Source: JABAQJ01 sp046327745
GTDB taxonomy: Bacteria; Gemmatimonadota; Gemmatimonadetes; Gemmatimonadales; Gemmatimonadaceae
Length of the DNA: 64,000 nt
Assembly (NCBI GenBank): GCA_046327745.1
Contig: JAXLXV010000017.1
Coordinates: 88,072-152,071 of the forward strand
Reading direction: 5' to 3'
Made by a program: the position numbers and the translations under genes. Positions within the stretch are counted from its first letter, which is position 1. Each line of letters opens with the position of its first letter. The notes under the pieces are model-generated. The model ran no database searches and was not told where the DNA came from. It worked only from the letters and a program-made list of their open reading frames with translations. Shown one piece after another: positions 8,594 to 17,843 of this stretch.

Positions 8594-11464
8594 ATGTTCG
8601 ATTCTCGCCTCCGCCGATTCGCCTTTGCGCTGGTCGTGGCCCTGGTGTCGCGCCCCGCGCTGGCGCAGACCGGCGCCATTGCGGGCAAGGTCACGGATAC
8701 TGGAACTGGCGCCCCGATTCTCGCCGCGCGAGTTACGGCTCAGGCCGGAGACCGGGTCGTTGGGGTCTCGACCTCGCGTGAGGATGGTTCGTTCCGTATA
8801 GCGAACTTGAATGCGGGCACCTACGCCGTGGTCGTGACGCGTATTGGATTTTCCCTGAAGCGAACAGAAGGGGTGCAGGTGACCGCTGGCGGAACCGCCA
8901 CGATCAACGTGCAGATGACCGAAATCGTGACCGAGCTGAACCCGGTCGTGACCTCGGCCTCCCGAAAGGAGGAAAAGGCACTCGATGCGCCAGCGTCGGT
9001 ATCCGTGATTGATGTGCGCGAAATTCAGGAGCGCACCTCGGCGACGGTGGCTGATCACGTACAGGGGATGGCCGGTGTTGACGTCAGCCGCAACGGTATC
9101 GCCGCCTCGAACATCGTGGCTCGCGGCTTCAACAACGCCTTCTCCGGATCCATCCTGCAATTGCAGGACTATCGTTTTGCCGGGGTCCCGTCACTGCGCG
9201 TCAACGTCCCCTTCCTGGCCACAGCGACGAATGAAGACATCGAGCGCGTCGAAGTGTTGCTCGGTCCTGCATCGGCGCTGTACGGACCGAATTCCTCACA
9301 TGGCGTGCTGCACGTGATCACGAAGTCCCCGTTCACGTCGCAGGGAACGACCCTCACCGTTGACGGTGGCACGCGGTCCATGTTTCGCGGTTCGCTGCGT
9401 CATGCGGGTCTGATGAGTGAGAAGGTCGGGTACAAGCTCTCGGGCGAGTACTTCAGGGCCAATGACTGGGAATACAAGGACCCAGCCGAGCCGGCGACCT
9501 TCCCGGCCTCTGCTCCCGCGGGACGAGCTGGTCTGCCGAATGTGCGAGACTATGGTCTGGAGCGCGCCGCGGGTGAGGCCCGGCTCGACATTCGTCCGAA
9601 TGACAACTCCGAGTTCGTGTCCACGATCGGCATGACGCACTTGGGCAGCGGCATGGAGTTTACCGGTGCCAACGGGACGGCGCAGATCAAGAACTGGACG
9701 TACACAAGCTTGCAGCAGCGGATGCGCATGGGCCGGTTGTTCGCGCAAGTGTTCGCAAACCTCAGCAACGCCGGGAACGACAACGGCACGGACCTGGGTG
9801 GCACGTACTTGCTACGCAGTGGCCAGCCGATCGTGGACCAGTCGCGCGTGTACGCCGCGCAGGTTCAACACGGCTTCTCGCTGGCCAAGGGGCGGCAAGA
9901 CTTTGTTTACGGGGTCGACTACATCAGCACGGACCCGCGGACCGGCAACACCATCAACGGCCGCAATGAGGACATCGACAAGGTTCGCGAGGTGGGTGGC
10001 TACATCCAGTCGACGTCGAAACTCAGTTCGATGTGGGACTTTGTGGCCGCGGCTCGCGTAGACAACAACGACCAGATCGAAGGCAACCAGTTCTCGCCGC
10101 GTGTCGCCCTGATTTTCAAGCCGAATTCGACGAACAACTTCCGCGTGACGTTCAATCGCGCGTTCTCGACACCGGCGAATTTCACCTGGTTCCTGGACTT
10201 GATCCAAGCCGCCAACGTGGGCGGCTCGCCGTACAATGTCCGGGCGTTAGGCAATCCACCGAAGACGGGGTGGTCGTTCAATCGCAGCTGCAATGCGGCC
10301 GTCAGCGGTGGGTTGTGCATGCGCACGATCTTCGCGGGCGCCCAGAATGCCACCACCTGGTTACCGGCATCGTCCACGGTGGCCTTGCCCGGTCTGGTGA
10401 ATTCACAGGCCGCGGCGTTGCAGGCCGGTATCACCGCGGCGTTACAGGGAGCAGGTCTTTCGGCGGCGCAGGCGGCAGGGATCGCCGCGGCGGCGACGAA
10501 CTACATGAAGACGCTCGCGCCGACGCCGACCGACGTCTCGACGCGTTTGGCTTATCTCACGGACCCGCTCAGCGCTAACTTGGCGCCGGCCTCGATCGGC
10601 GACATCGGCCCCCTGAAAGCGTCCTATAACAACACGATCGAACTCGGCTACAAGGGCATCATCGCCAACAAGTTGCGCCTGGCCGTGGACTTCTGGTCAG
10701 AAAAGCGCGGTGACGTTGGCAATCCGGCAGGCTTGGCAACGCCGACGGTATATGCTGACAGCACCACGTTGGCGAACTACCTCACCACGAAGCTTGGGCC
10801 CGTCCTTGGACAGGCCGGCGTGCCCGCGCAGTTGCTGCCGATTGTTGCAGCTGGCATTGGCCGCACGGTCGCTAATACCGCCAAGTCGGTCCCACTTGGC
10901 ATCGTCTCGTTCAACAGCGACGCCTTCGCCAGCGCCACCGACGTGTACGCCACGTATACCTCCTATAACAAGGAGATCACGGTCACGGGCGTTGACTTGG
11001 CCCTCGACTACGTGGCCACTAACAAGCTGTCGATCTCTGGGACGTATAGCTGGGTGAGTGACCTGATCTTCCCGGGCGTCTCCAGCAGCAACGGGCTAGC
11101 CCTGATGTTGAACGCGCCCGACAACAAGGGATCCTTGGCCGTTCGCTATCGCGACGAAGCCAAGGGATGGGGTTGGGACATTCGTGGCCGCTACTTCAAC
11201 GGCTATCCGGTCAACTCCGGGGTGTACGCGACGAACTTTGCGTTCCCCGATCCTTCGGTGGCGAACAAGACGTACATGTACGAGCCGATCAAGACGTCTG
11301 CCCTGGTCGACCTCGGCCTCAACTGGCGGCTGCCGTTCGCCGGCGCGAAGGAATTCATGTGGTCGATCAACGCCGACAACGTGCTCAATCACGGCTACCG
11401 CACGCTGCCCGGCGCGCCACTCATTGGCCGCATGGTCATGACCCGATTGCAGTACTCATTCTGA
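8594..11464 (+). CDS. TonB-dependent outer-membrane receptor with carboxypeptidase-regulatory-like domain
   Basis: A 956-residue outer-membrane transporter. A Sec signal ends at PALAQ (about residue 25). A carboxypeptidase-regulatory-like (Ig-fold) domain follows (GAIAGKVTDTGTGAPI, about 27-110), then the plug (VSVIDVREIQERTSATVADH through VEVLLGPASALYGPNSSHGVLHVITKSPF, about 130-245), then a long beta-barrel ending in the canonical aromatic YSF. Such receptors import scarce ligands with energy from TonB-ExbBD; the ligand here is unknown. The barrel has an Ala-rich insertion (around 10400-10510). The ATG has GAGG seven bases upstream. A strong terminator follows. It sits downstream of the cytochrome pair but separate promoters are likely, with 165 bases and a convergent gene between. 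Confidence 0.92.
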   Translation: MFDSRLRRFAFALVVALVSRPALAQTGAIAGKVTDTGTGAPILAARVTAQAGDRVVGVSTSREDGSFRIANLNAGTYAVVVTRIGFSLKRTEGVQVTAGGTATINVQMTEIVTELNPVVTSASRKEEKALDAPASVSVIDVREIQERTSATVADHVQGMAGVDVSRNGIAASNIVARGFNNAFSGSILQLQDYRFAGVPSLRVNVPFLATATNEDIERVEVLLGPASALYGPNSSHGVLHVITKSPFTSQGTTLTVDGGTRSMFRGSLRHAGLMSEKVGYKLSGEYFRANDWEYKDPAEPATFPASAPAGRAGLPNVRDYGLERAAGEARLDIRPNDNSEFVSTIGMTHLGSGMEFTGANGTAQIKNWTYTSLQQRMRMGRLFAQVFANLSNAGNDNGTDLGGTYLLRSGQPIVDQSRVYAAQVQHGFSLAKGRQDFVYGVDYISTDPRTGNTINGRNEDIDKVREVGGYIQSTSKLSSMWDFVAAARVDNNDQIEGNQFSPRVALIFKPNSTNNFRVTFNRAFSTPANFTWFLDLIQAANVGGSPYNVRALGNPPKTGWSFNRSCNAAVSGGLCMRTIFAGAQNATTWLPASSTVALPGLVNSQAAALQAGITAALQGAGLSAAQAAGIAAAATNYMKTLAPTPTDVSTRLAYLTDPLSANLAPASIGDIGPLKASYNNTIELGYKGIIANKLRLAVDFWSEKRGDVGNPAGLATPTVYADSTTLANYLTTKLGPVLGQAGVPAQLLPIVAAGIGRTVANTAKSVPLGIVSFNSDAFASATDVYATYTSYNKEITVTGVDLALDYVATNKLSISGTYSWVSDLIFPGVSSSNGLALMLNAPDNKGSLAVRYRDEAKGWGWDIRGRYFNGYPVNSGVYATNFAFPDPSVANKTYMYEPIKTSALVDLGLNWRLPFAGAKEFMWSINADNVLNHGYRTLPGAPLIGRMVMTRLQYSF

Positions 11465-11502
11465 GCAACGACTTCGCCGACTGACGGCGAGCCCCACAGG
11501 AG

Positions 11503-11532
11503 TCAACGGCCAGGCGGTTGCCTGGCCGTTGA
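11503..11532 (+). terminator. Rho-independent terminator of the TonB receptor gene
   Basis: A 13-bp perfect stem (11503-11515 with 11520-11532) has loop GGTT and is followed by CGTTTTG. It lies 38 bases after the receptor stop. Confidence 0.8.
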
Positions 11533-11581
11533 CGTTTTGCCAGGCGCCACGTCCATTTCGACATCCTTCAGCGCCACCCTC

Positions 11582-12361
11582 GTGAATCCGCTGCTCACCG
11601 TCCTACCGCCCCGTCGCCTCGTCATTGGACATCGTGGCAATTCCCGGCATGCGCCGGAAAACACGATGGAGTCGTTCCGGCAGGCAGTTTCGTTAGGCAT
11701 TGATGCACTGGAGTTCGACGTCCACCTGACTCGCGACGGGCAGGCGGTCGTCATGCATGACCCAACGCTCGATCGCACCACATCCGGAACGGGTCGCGTG
11801 GCTGACCTGACACTCGACGCAATCCGTCGTGTGGATGCCGGCGCCCGCTTCAGCACGGACGAAGGAAGGACGTTTCCTTACGCGGGCCAAGGGATTGTGG
11901 CCCCCACGCTGGAAGAAGTGCTGACCGAATTCCCTTCCCTGCCGTTAATCATCGAGATCAAGACGCCGACCGTCTCCAGCGAGGTCCTCCGCGTCATCCG
12001 AGCCCACGGCGCCGAGTCGCGATGCGTGCCGTCGTCGTTCGTCGACCACGCGTTGGACGTCTTTCAGGGGACAGGAATTCCGATCGGCGCGTCGCCTCAA
12101 CACATGCGCGACTTGTTCTGGCCCGGCCTGCTCCGCCGCCGCGTGGCAACGGTCCCGTTCCAGCTGGTGAGCATGCCGACCGTCCACAAGGGTCTGCCGC
12201 TTCCGGTCGGAGGATTCGCTCACATCCTGGCGCCGTTAGGCGTGCCGGTGCACGTATGGACGATCGACGACCCTCAGGAAGCGCAGCGACTGTGGGCCAA
12301 GGGCGTGCGCGGCATTCTGACAAACGACCCGGGTGCTATGATCCGGGCCGCCGCGCAGTAG
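11582..12361 (+). CDS. Glycerophosphodiester phosphodiesterase
   Basis: Hydrolyses glycerophosphodiesters to glycerol-3-phosphate and an alcohol. The GDPD TIM-barrel signature is clear: IGHRGNSRHAPENTMESF (catalytic His and metal-binding Glu), EFDVHLTRDGQAVVMHDP (Glu/Asp metal ligands, second His) and C-terminal VHVWTIDDPQEAQRLWAKGV followed by GILTNDP. About 259 residues, normal for the short bacterial form. There is no signal peptide, so it is probably cytoplasmic. GTG at 11582 is preferred because homology begins about 12 residues later; the frame is open from 11537, but that part overlaps the terminator region. No strong Shine-Dalgarno is seen. It converges on the Ig-like lipoprotein gene, two bases away. 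Confidence 0.9.
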   Translation: MNPLLTVLPPRRLVIGHRGNSRHAPENTMESFRQAVSLGIDALEFDVHLTRDGQAVVMHDPTLDRTTSGTGRVADLTLDAIRRVDAGARFSTDEGRTFPYAGQGIVAPTLEEVLTEFPSLPLIIEIKTPTVSSEVLRVIRAHGAESRCVPSSFVDHALDVFQGTGIPIGASPQHMRDLFWPGLLRRRVATVPFQLVSMPTVHKGLPLPVGGFAHILAPLGVPVHVWTIDDPQEAQRLWAKGVRGILTNDPGAMIRAAAQ

Positions 12362-12363
12362 CG

Positions 12364-13068
12364 CTATTGTCCGACGGCGTTCAGGGCGACGGACTGGAGC
12401 TTGCCTGACGAGACGACGATGGTGTTGATCCCAACCTGCGGACCAAGGGTCCACCGCGCTTGCACTTCGCCAAGCGCGTTGGTGAGTCCAGACGCTGGCG
12501 AGATCAGTCCTCCTCCCACGCTCACCTGAAAGGCCACGGCGATCCCCTTCATGGGCGTGTTGTTGTCTCCCACGACGCGGATCACGATCTGGTTAGGCAG
12601 CGCGGCCCCCGCCTTGGCGACCTGGTTGTTCCCCTGTGCGACGATCAGCTCCGACGGAATGATGGCGAAGCCGGTGATCAACAAGGGTTCCAACGCGCCG
12701 ACGTTGGCTTTCAGCGTCTGCTGGACATCGGTCGGGCCCAGCGTCCACTTGGTCTTGACCTCGCCATTCTCGTCTGTGAGGGCGCTAGCCGGCGACACGG
12801 CGCCTCCACCGCGCGCCACGATGAACCCCACCTGGTACTTCGCCAACGGCGCGCCATCCGTGCCCAACACGCGGACCACGATGGGATTGGGAAGCTCCGC
12901 TCCGCCCTGTGCCGACTGCTGGTCACCCTGCACCAAGGAGACTGTGCCCGGCGCCGATGCACTGGTTGCCGCCTTGCCGCAACCGGTCGCGCCGAGGACG
13001 CCCGCCAGGAGCGTGACTCGGCCGGCATTCTGTGCAAGACGACGAAATAGACGTGACGTTTGAGGCAT
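12364..13068 (-). CDS. Lipoprotein with two Ig-like (Big-1 type) repeats
   Basis: A 234-residue exported lipoprotein with lipobox GATGC near residue 30. Two repeats of about 95 residues follow, each with the same pattern: V.QGD/NNQ.A..GA.LPN.IVVRV.G, then VAF-like strand, GGG.(V/I)SPASGLT and GEV..(K/R)WTLGP. This is the invasin/intimin-like Big-1 pattern. Proteins of this type in Gemmatimonadota-like genomes often carry many more repeats; this is a minimal two-repeat form with no separate enzymatic domain. Likely a structural or adhesive surface protein. It is preceded by GGGA-type purines and sits alone between convergent neighbours. Confidence 0.8.
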   Translation of the reverse strand: MPQTSRLFRRLAQNAGRVTLLAGVLGATGCGKAATSASAPGTVSLVQGDQQSAQGGAELPNPIVVRVLGTDGAPLAKYQVGFIVARGGGAVSPASALTDENGEVKTKWTLGPTDVQQTLKANVGALEPLLITGFAIIPSELIVAQGNNQVAKAGAALPNQIVIRVVGDNNTPMKGIAVAFQVSVGGGLISPASGLTNALGEVQARWTLGPQVGINTIVVSSGKLQSVALNAVGQ

Positions 13069-13179
13069 GGCGGGACCCGATGAGACACAGTCGCGCAGGA
13101 GGGAACGGGCCGGGGGAAACCCCGCGCCCTAACCCTGCGTCCCTGTGGAGTATCGGCAGCCCGCGCCGGACCCTTCACC

Positions 13180-13719
13180 TCAGGTCCCGAGGACGCCCTC
13201 TCGCGCCCCGTGCCCCTCGCTTCCACGGTCGCACAGCGGGGCCAGGCGGGGCTCGGCGCCAAGCCAGTACAGACCGTTCGCCATGATGCAGTAGCCCGTC
13301 GCGGCGAACCAGACCATCGCCAGCCCTACAAAGCCGGTGAACAACAGCCACCAAGAGCTGTGAAGCAGCGACAGCGTGGACGCCACCGTCAGGTTGATGC
13401 CCACGGCCAGATAAATCCGCCGTTCGAGATACCAGCTGTCGGTCATCATGAAATACAGCTGGCCCGGGCGCCAATCTGGGCGCGCAAGGTTTGGCGTGAA
13501 TCCAAGACGCGCCAGGATGTTGCCCACCACGCAAAAACCTGTGAGCGAAACGGCGATCGAAGCCAGCGCGGTCACGATCACGCCGAACACCCAATACGGA
13601 TTCACGCGGGCGGCGAGCGTAGTCGAGATCAGCAGCACCACACCGGCAATGAGCCACACGGTTCGTTCGATGTACCACCGATTGGTCGGGACGATGTACA
13701 CACCGGACCGGAGCGCCAT
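13180..13719 (-). CDS. Integral membrane protein with tandem DUF2892-like units
   Basis: A 179-residue membrane protein. ATG at 13719 is chosen because GGGAG lies 7 bases upstream; the frame extends to 13791 without a ribosome site. Two homologous halves each begin with an aromatic-rich W-Y-(I/L)-E-R motif, followed by two membrane helices and a Gly-x-Cys end (TGFCVVGNILARLGF and TGYCIMANGLYWLG). This is the DUF2892/YgaP-type membrane domain, normally present once. The Cys conserved at the end of the second helix in each half may be functional, as YgaP-like domains are found with rhodaneses. No rhodanese is encoded nearby, so the role is unknown. Confidence 0.7.
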   Translation of the reverse strand: MALRSGVYIVPTNRWYIERTVWLIAGVVLLISTTLAARVNPYWVFGVIVTALASIAVSLTGFCVVGNILARLGFTPNLARPDWRPGQLYFMMTDSWYLERRIYLAVGINLTVASTLSLLHSSWWLLFTGFVGLAMVWFAATGYCIMANGLYWLGAEPRLAPLCDRGSEGHGAREGVLGT

Positions 13720-13821
13720 AACGAGTCTCCCTGTTGGCTGAGGGGCGTTCGGAATGGTCGCCAACTTGGTTGTTCCAGCCGCACAACACAAGCAACGGTG
13801 CGCCCTAGATCACCGCGATCG

Positions 13822-14763
13822 TTAGGAAGGATTTCTCGCGTCAGCGCGGCGGAGGCCGCGAAAGAAATCCCAGATCGCGCGCGAGCCATCGACGTCTTTG
13901 CATACTCGGCCGATGAGGGCGCGCGGTAGATATTGCGAGCCGCTCGGCCACGTATGGCCGGCGCCAACCATGCGATAACGAATCACCGAGGTCGGCGCCG
14001 CTGGATCCGTCCATCGTTCAACCTCGACGCGGCAGCCGTCCTTCGTGTCTCGATCCGGGAGCCATTCCCGGTGCGCCTCAATCGTTAGGCCGTCGACGCG
14101 TCTCCAGATCGCCACCACGGAATCCGACGAGATGGTCGTGCCGCGGCGACCGCGAAATACGCCCCCACCGGCGTACGGCACCAGTGGATCCTCGGTACCT
14201 TGCACGATCAACACGTTCACCGGGTGCGTGGGACGGAAGGTCGGCACTACCTCCTGACCGATTCCCCCGGCCACGGGGGCGATGGCGGCGAGCCGATCGC
14301 CAAGGTGCGCGCCGAGCACATTCGCGAGAAACCCGCCATTGGAAATTCCCGTCGCGAATACTCGGCTGGCGTCGATCCTCGTGTGACGCGCGATCGTGTC
14401 CAGCACACTGCGCACAAACGCGACTTCGTCCACGTGCTCTTCATGCGCGCGGGAGTTCCGCACCACCCGACCATCGTTCCATTGATTGCCAATGCCCTGC
14501 GGATACACGACCACGAACGTATCGCGATCGGCAAGGGTGCTGAATCCGGTCTCGCGTTCGATCTGACGGGCATTCCCGCCGCCGCCGTGAAAGACCAGGA
14601 CGACGGGGTAGCCAGTTGGGGGCGCTGCCGCCGTCGGCACGTGCAGCCAGTACTCGCGGGGGCGATCGTCGACGCGAATCTGCTCGCGTTTGGTCTGCGC
14701 AGGGAGGGATCCCGGCGGGAAAAGGAAAACGAGCCATGCGCATGCCCTAATCGAGGCCCTCAC
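13822..14763 (-). CDS. Secreted esterase of the PHB depolymerase/feruloyl esterase family
   Basis: An alpha/beta hydrolase of 313 residues with signal peptide (LVFLFPPGSLPAQ). Catalytic features: oxyanion-loop VFHGGGGNA, nucleophile elbow GISNGG (Ser), Asp region QGTEDPLVPY and C-terminal His in GAGHTWPSG. The family (LpqC/PhaC-depolymerase type) hydrolyses polyesters or aromatic esters on plant polysaccharides; the substrate is not determined here. GTG at 14763 is chosen because it overlaps the epsI stop as GTGA and gives a direct signal peptide. Being translationally coupled to exosortase-epsI is unusual, and may mean the esterase acts on a secreted envelope or EPS component. Overlaps no gene at its 3' end. 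Confidence 0.85.
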   Translation of the reverse strand: MRASIRACAWLVFLFPPGSLPAQTKREQIRVDDRPREYWLHVPTAAAPPTGYPVVLVFHGGGGNARQIERETGFSTLADRDTFVVVYPQGIGNQWNDGRVVRNSRAHEEHVDEVAFVRSVLDTIARHTRIDASRVFATGISNGGFLANVLGAHLGDRLAAIAPVAGGIGQEVVPTFRPTHPVNVLIVQGTEDPLVPYAGGGVFRGRRGTTISSDSVVAIWRRVDGLTIEAHREWLPDRDTKDGCRVEVERWTDPAAPTSVIRYRMVGAGHTWPSGSQYLPRALIGRVCKDVDGSRAIWDFFRGLRRADARNPS

Positions 14764-15422
14764 GCTCGGCGTTCCCACGGTGGAAGAACGCGATCGACCG
14801 CCGGCAGCATTTCGCGCGCGACCTGCTGCGCCAGCGCGTCTGCCCGCGCCAGGCGTGACGCCCAATCGTTAGAAGCGGTGCGGACGCCACGTATGGGAAC
14901 GACAATACGCACCAAGGCCTCCTCTGATCGACGGCGGGCCGCTGCATCGCGGAGCAGATCCCACTTCACGCGGTATTCGTTCCACGCGACACGTCCACGC
15001 CCCTGATACCAATAGTAGACGACGGCCTGCGCGTCACCGTTGGCCAACACGTAGCGATTCACGGTGGTGGAGTCCACGTCCACCGGGCCGCTGGATAGGA
15101 CTTGCCATCCGGCGCCGGGAAGGCAGTTCCGCGGCGAATGAATCGTGCGCCCCGTTGTTTGATTGTCGTAGTAGCCCACGTACAAGGAGAAAGCCGGCGT
15201 GGTATCGCTCGCGTACACACGAAAGAGATAGTTCGTCATGCCGGCGACGCGCACCGATCCACTGTCCACGGCTCGGTCAGTGCCGCGGTACCCGGCGACG
15301 ACCACGGGCAGGCCGGACAAGGGATGCACCAACGGCGTGGACGCCTGACGCTTGGCGCCCTGTAGTCCGACGACGCCTGCAAACAGAACGACGGCAGGAG
15401 CAAAGCGCCCGACGCTAGGCAT
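14760..15422 (-). CDS. epsI: EpsI-type exosortase-associated protein
   Basis: A 220-residue EpsI-domain protein, exported by a hydrophobic N-terminal segment. The family hallmark HSPRNCLPGAGW is present (about residues 95-106), as are GYYDNQTTGRTIHSP and the VVYYWYQGRGR region. EpsI domains are found either fused to the C-terminus of exosortases or, as here, encoded right after them. They act with exosortase in EPS production and envelope protein sorting. Its start lies within the last codons of the exosortase gene (8-base overlap), and its own stop overlaps the esterase start, so the three genes form one tightly coupled operon. Confidence 0.88.
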   Translation of the reverse strand: MPSVGRFAPAVVLFAGVVGLQGAKRQASTPLVHPLSGLPVVVAGYRGTDRAVDSGSVRVAGMTNYLFRVYASDTTPAFSLYVGYYDNQTTGRTIHSPRNCLPGAGWQVLSSGPVDVDSTTVNRYVLANGDAQAVVYYWYQGRGRVAWNEYRVKWDLLRDAAARRRSEEALVRIVVPIRGVRTASNDWASRLARADALAQQVAREMLPAVDRVLPPWERRA

Positions 15423-16287
15423 GCACCCCCCGATTCAACCGATGCTCCGCCCGCGCCAGTACCCAGGCCACGCCGGCGAGTGCTGCGAAAGCCACAAGGA
15501 ACATCAGCCATCCTTCCGTCAGGTGCATGAACCCCTCGGCCAGGCGCGGATCCGCGAATACGACCAGGAAACCCGTGAGGAACACGCGCAGGCCGTTCAA
15601 CAACACGGCGATGGGAATGGACAGTAGCAGCAGTGTGACGCGGGTGGGCGTTCGGGTGAGTCGAAGTCCGCCGAGTAACACCGCCAAGCTCAAGAGAGCC
15701 GTGAGGGACCGGAGCCCTGAACAGGCTTCGGTGACGAATAGCTCGCGACCGGGCAGGCGGATGACGTTGCCGTCCAGCCGTACGGGAATCCCTCGCAGCT
15801 GCAACAGTGCCGCTCCCAATCGCGACGCTCGCAGCTGGAGTGGCAAGGCCAGCGATCCGGTGAGGATCTCGGGAAGTGGCACGGACAGGGCCAGTAGGGT
15901 CGCTGGCAGCCACCAGGCCCACAGCTGTCGCGCCCCCCACAGGTAGATGACCAGCCCCGCCAGACCGGCCAGCAATGCCAGCCGTCCGGCGAACGCTTCG
16001 GCAGCCAAGGCGCCCAACAAGCGGAGCGCCACGGCAACGCCTAACGTTGCCAGGCCGAGCGCCGGTTGGGGGCGCGGATTGGTCACCAGCCCTCGCCGCC
16101 ACGCCAGCCACACGCCCAGCGGCGCAAGCAGCAGCCCGTGACCCGCTTCGGGGTCAGTCCACCACGCGCGCGCCACATTCCCAGCTGGCTCGACAAAGAG
16201 CAGCGCGAACAGCGCGGCCGTGAGCAGGCCGGCGGACAAGGTCACAGGGTCGGCGGTCGTCGAACGCCACGACGCGGACTTAGTCAC
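15415..16287 (-). CDS. Exosortase (membrane cysteine transpeptidase)
   Basis: A multi-spanning inner-membrane protein, about 290 residues, of the exosortase family that recognises PEP-CTERM-like tails and links sorting to exopolysaccharide production. The proposed catalytic triad residues are visible: Cys in VTEACSGLRSL, Arg in NGLRVFLTG and His in GFMHLTEGW. Around these are eight or so hydrophobic helices. The frame is open upstream to 16545, but homology starts with the first helix (LSAGLLTAALFALLFV); GTG 16287 is a reasonable start though its GAGG is adjacent rather than spaced. Other starts are possible. No PEP-CTERM target protein is recognisable in this window, so substrates must be elsewhere. 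Confidence 0.85.
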   Translation of the reverse strand: MTKSASWRSTTADPVTLSAGLLTAALFALLFVEPAGNVARAWWTDPEAGHGLLLAPLGVWLAWRRGLVTNPRPQPALGLATLGVAVALRLLGALAAEAFAGRLALLAGLAGLVIYLWGARQLWAWWLPATLLALSVPLPEILTGSLALPLQLRASRLGAALLQLRGIPVRLDGNVIRLPGRELFVTEACSGLRSLTALLSLAVLLGGLRLTRTPTRVTLLLLSIPIAVLLNGLRVFLTGFLVVFADPRLAEGFMHLTEGWLMFLVAFAALAGVAWVLARAEHRLNRGVHA

Positions 16288-16445
16288 CCTCGTTTCGCCC
16301 GGAGACGAACGGTGGGAACGCAGGACGCCTTGAACATTCGAAGGTTGTAATCTGGGTTGCCCACGGCACGTGGCGAGGGGAAAGCACGACAGGTCGACAA
16401 AAATGAACGCTTCGGATTTGGACGGGCACCGGTCGATACTCGCAA

Positions 16446-17843
16446 TTGCGCGACGGACACTCCGTCGACGCTTCGTCCTGGCTGCCCCTGAATTACATGC
16501 TGAACCTGCGGACCTCAACCGCCCCGCAGAGGGAGTCGACAACAAGCCCGGCCGCGCCCGACGCGGTGCAACGAACGACCACTGGCGATACGCCGGTGGT
16601 CGGGATTGGTGCTTCCGGCCCGTCGTCCGTAAGACCCGCGCAGCGGAGCGCCTCGCGTCTGGGGACGGCGCTGCTGGTCTACATGCTTGGGGTGACGCTC
16701 ATCATCACCCTGTTGCCCTTCCAGTTTACCTGGCCAAGCCATTTGCGGGTGATGTGGACGGGCGATGCGATGGACGTGATCGCCAACGTGCTGCTTTTCG
16801 TACCGCTTGGCCTGCTGTACCGCATTGCGACGCACTTGTCGACGCGACACGCGGTCATGCGCGCCCTCGCCGCTGGGCTCCTGGTCAGCATGGGCATCGA
16901 GGCGTTGCAGCTGTTTGAAGTGGAGCGGTACACGTCCGTCCTGGACGTCGCAACGAACGGCCTGGGCGCAATTGTCGGTGCCGTGGTCTTTGACCGTCTG
17001 GCACAACAGCGCGCGCTCGACGTGCGATGGATCGGGCGGTTGTTTCTCGAACTGCCCTTGATGGGGCTGATCTATCTCACGATTCCCTTACTGTGGCTCT
17101 CTGCGTTGGTCGCCACGGTGACACCGGATTGGGCATGGATCGCGTTGCCCCTGGCGGCGTTTGGCGGCATGTTGCTGGGCGGCACGTTGCGTCACATGAA
17201 CGTGTACCGAGGGTCGCCGATCAGCGCGGAGCGAATGGGAGTCTATGCGGCGGCGGGGGTGTGTGTTGGGATGTTCCCGGCCGCGACGCGCGCCCCACTG
17301 GCCATTGGGACCGGCGCGGTGATGGCATTCGTCGTCACACGGCTGGCCGCGGCACCGAGTGCGCGACGGCCGGCATGGAATCGCCGCTTTGAGGTTCCGG
17401 TCCTGCGCTCCGCGGCGCCGTTCTACGCCATCTTCATCGGCCTGCTCATCCTGCTGCCACTGCTGAATGGGGTGGCGCCCTTCTCGTTAGGTGTCGGCTT
17501 TACCGGCACGGCTGGCGTGTGGGACAAAGCGGAAATACTTCGCTTCCTGTTGCGCGTCGCCGGGATGACGCTGCTGGGATACATGGTCGCGGAGTATCGT
17601 GGACGTGAAGAAAAGCAGCTGAAGGACGCCCTGCCTCGCATGCTCCACTGGACCTTGGCGACCGCCACCTGCATCGAATGCGCCATGGGCTACCGCGCTG
17701 GCCGCGGGGCAAGCATCGCGCAGTGGAGCTTGTTGGTGCTGTCGGGACTGTACGGCGGCTGGCTGTACCGACTGCAGCGCGACTACGTCGTGGCGCTTCT
17801 AGAGGAACCGCGAGAGCAGGATTCCGCGCCCACTGAACTCTAG
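16446..17843 (+). CDS. VanZ-domain membrane protein
   Basis: A 465-residue membrane protein. After about 70 disordered residues (Thr/Ser/Pro-rich) there is a VanZ-like unit of four helices (GTALLVYMLGVTLIITLLPFQF, DVIANVLLFVPLGLLYR, AGLLVSMGIEALQLFEVERYTSVLDVATNGLGAIVGA). The polar signature E-x-x-Q...R..S..D...N is typical of VanZ proteins. The second half carries further helices of unknown type. VanZ proteins contribute to teicoplanin resistance in enterococci, but in most genomes their role is unclear. Divergent from the exosortase operon; similar long VanZ proteins often accompany EPS or exosortase loci. ATG at 16497 is an alternative start. The 3' end overlaps the next convergent gene by 45 bases. 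Confidence 0.75.
   Translation: MRDGHSVDASSWLPLNYMLNLRTSTAPQRESTTSPAAPDAVQRTTTGDTPVVGIGASGPSSVRPAQRSASRLGTALLVYMLGVTLIITLLPFQFTWPSHLRVMWTGDAMDVIANVLLFVPLGLLYRIATHLSTRHAVMRALAAGLLVSMGIEALQLFEVERYTSVLDVATNGLGAIVGAVVFDRLAQQRALDVRWIGRLFLELPLMGLIYLTIPLLWLSALVATVTPDWAWIALPLAAFGGMLLGGTLRHMNVYRGSPISAERMGVYAAAGVCVGMFPAATRAPLAIGTGAVMAFVVTRLAAAPSARRPAWNRRFEVPVLRSAAPFYAIFIGLLILLPLLNGVAPFSLGVGFTGTAGVWDKAEILRFLLRVAGMTLLGYMVAEYRGREEKQLKDALPRMLHWTLATATCIECAMGYRAGRGASIAQWSLLVLSGLYGGWLYRLQRDYVVALLEEPREQDSAPTEL

Noticed and set aside
15236..16111. Long antisense frame (291 residues) across the exosortase gene
   Set aside because: Arg/Gly/Ala-rich shadow typical of GC-rich coding DNA; the other frame has the exosortase triad.
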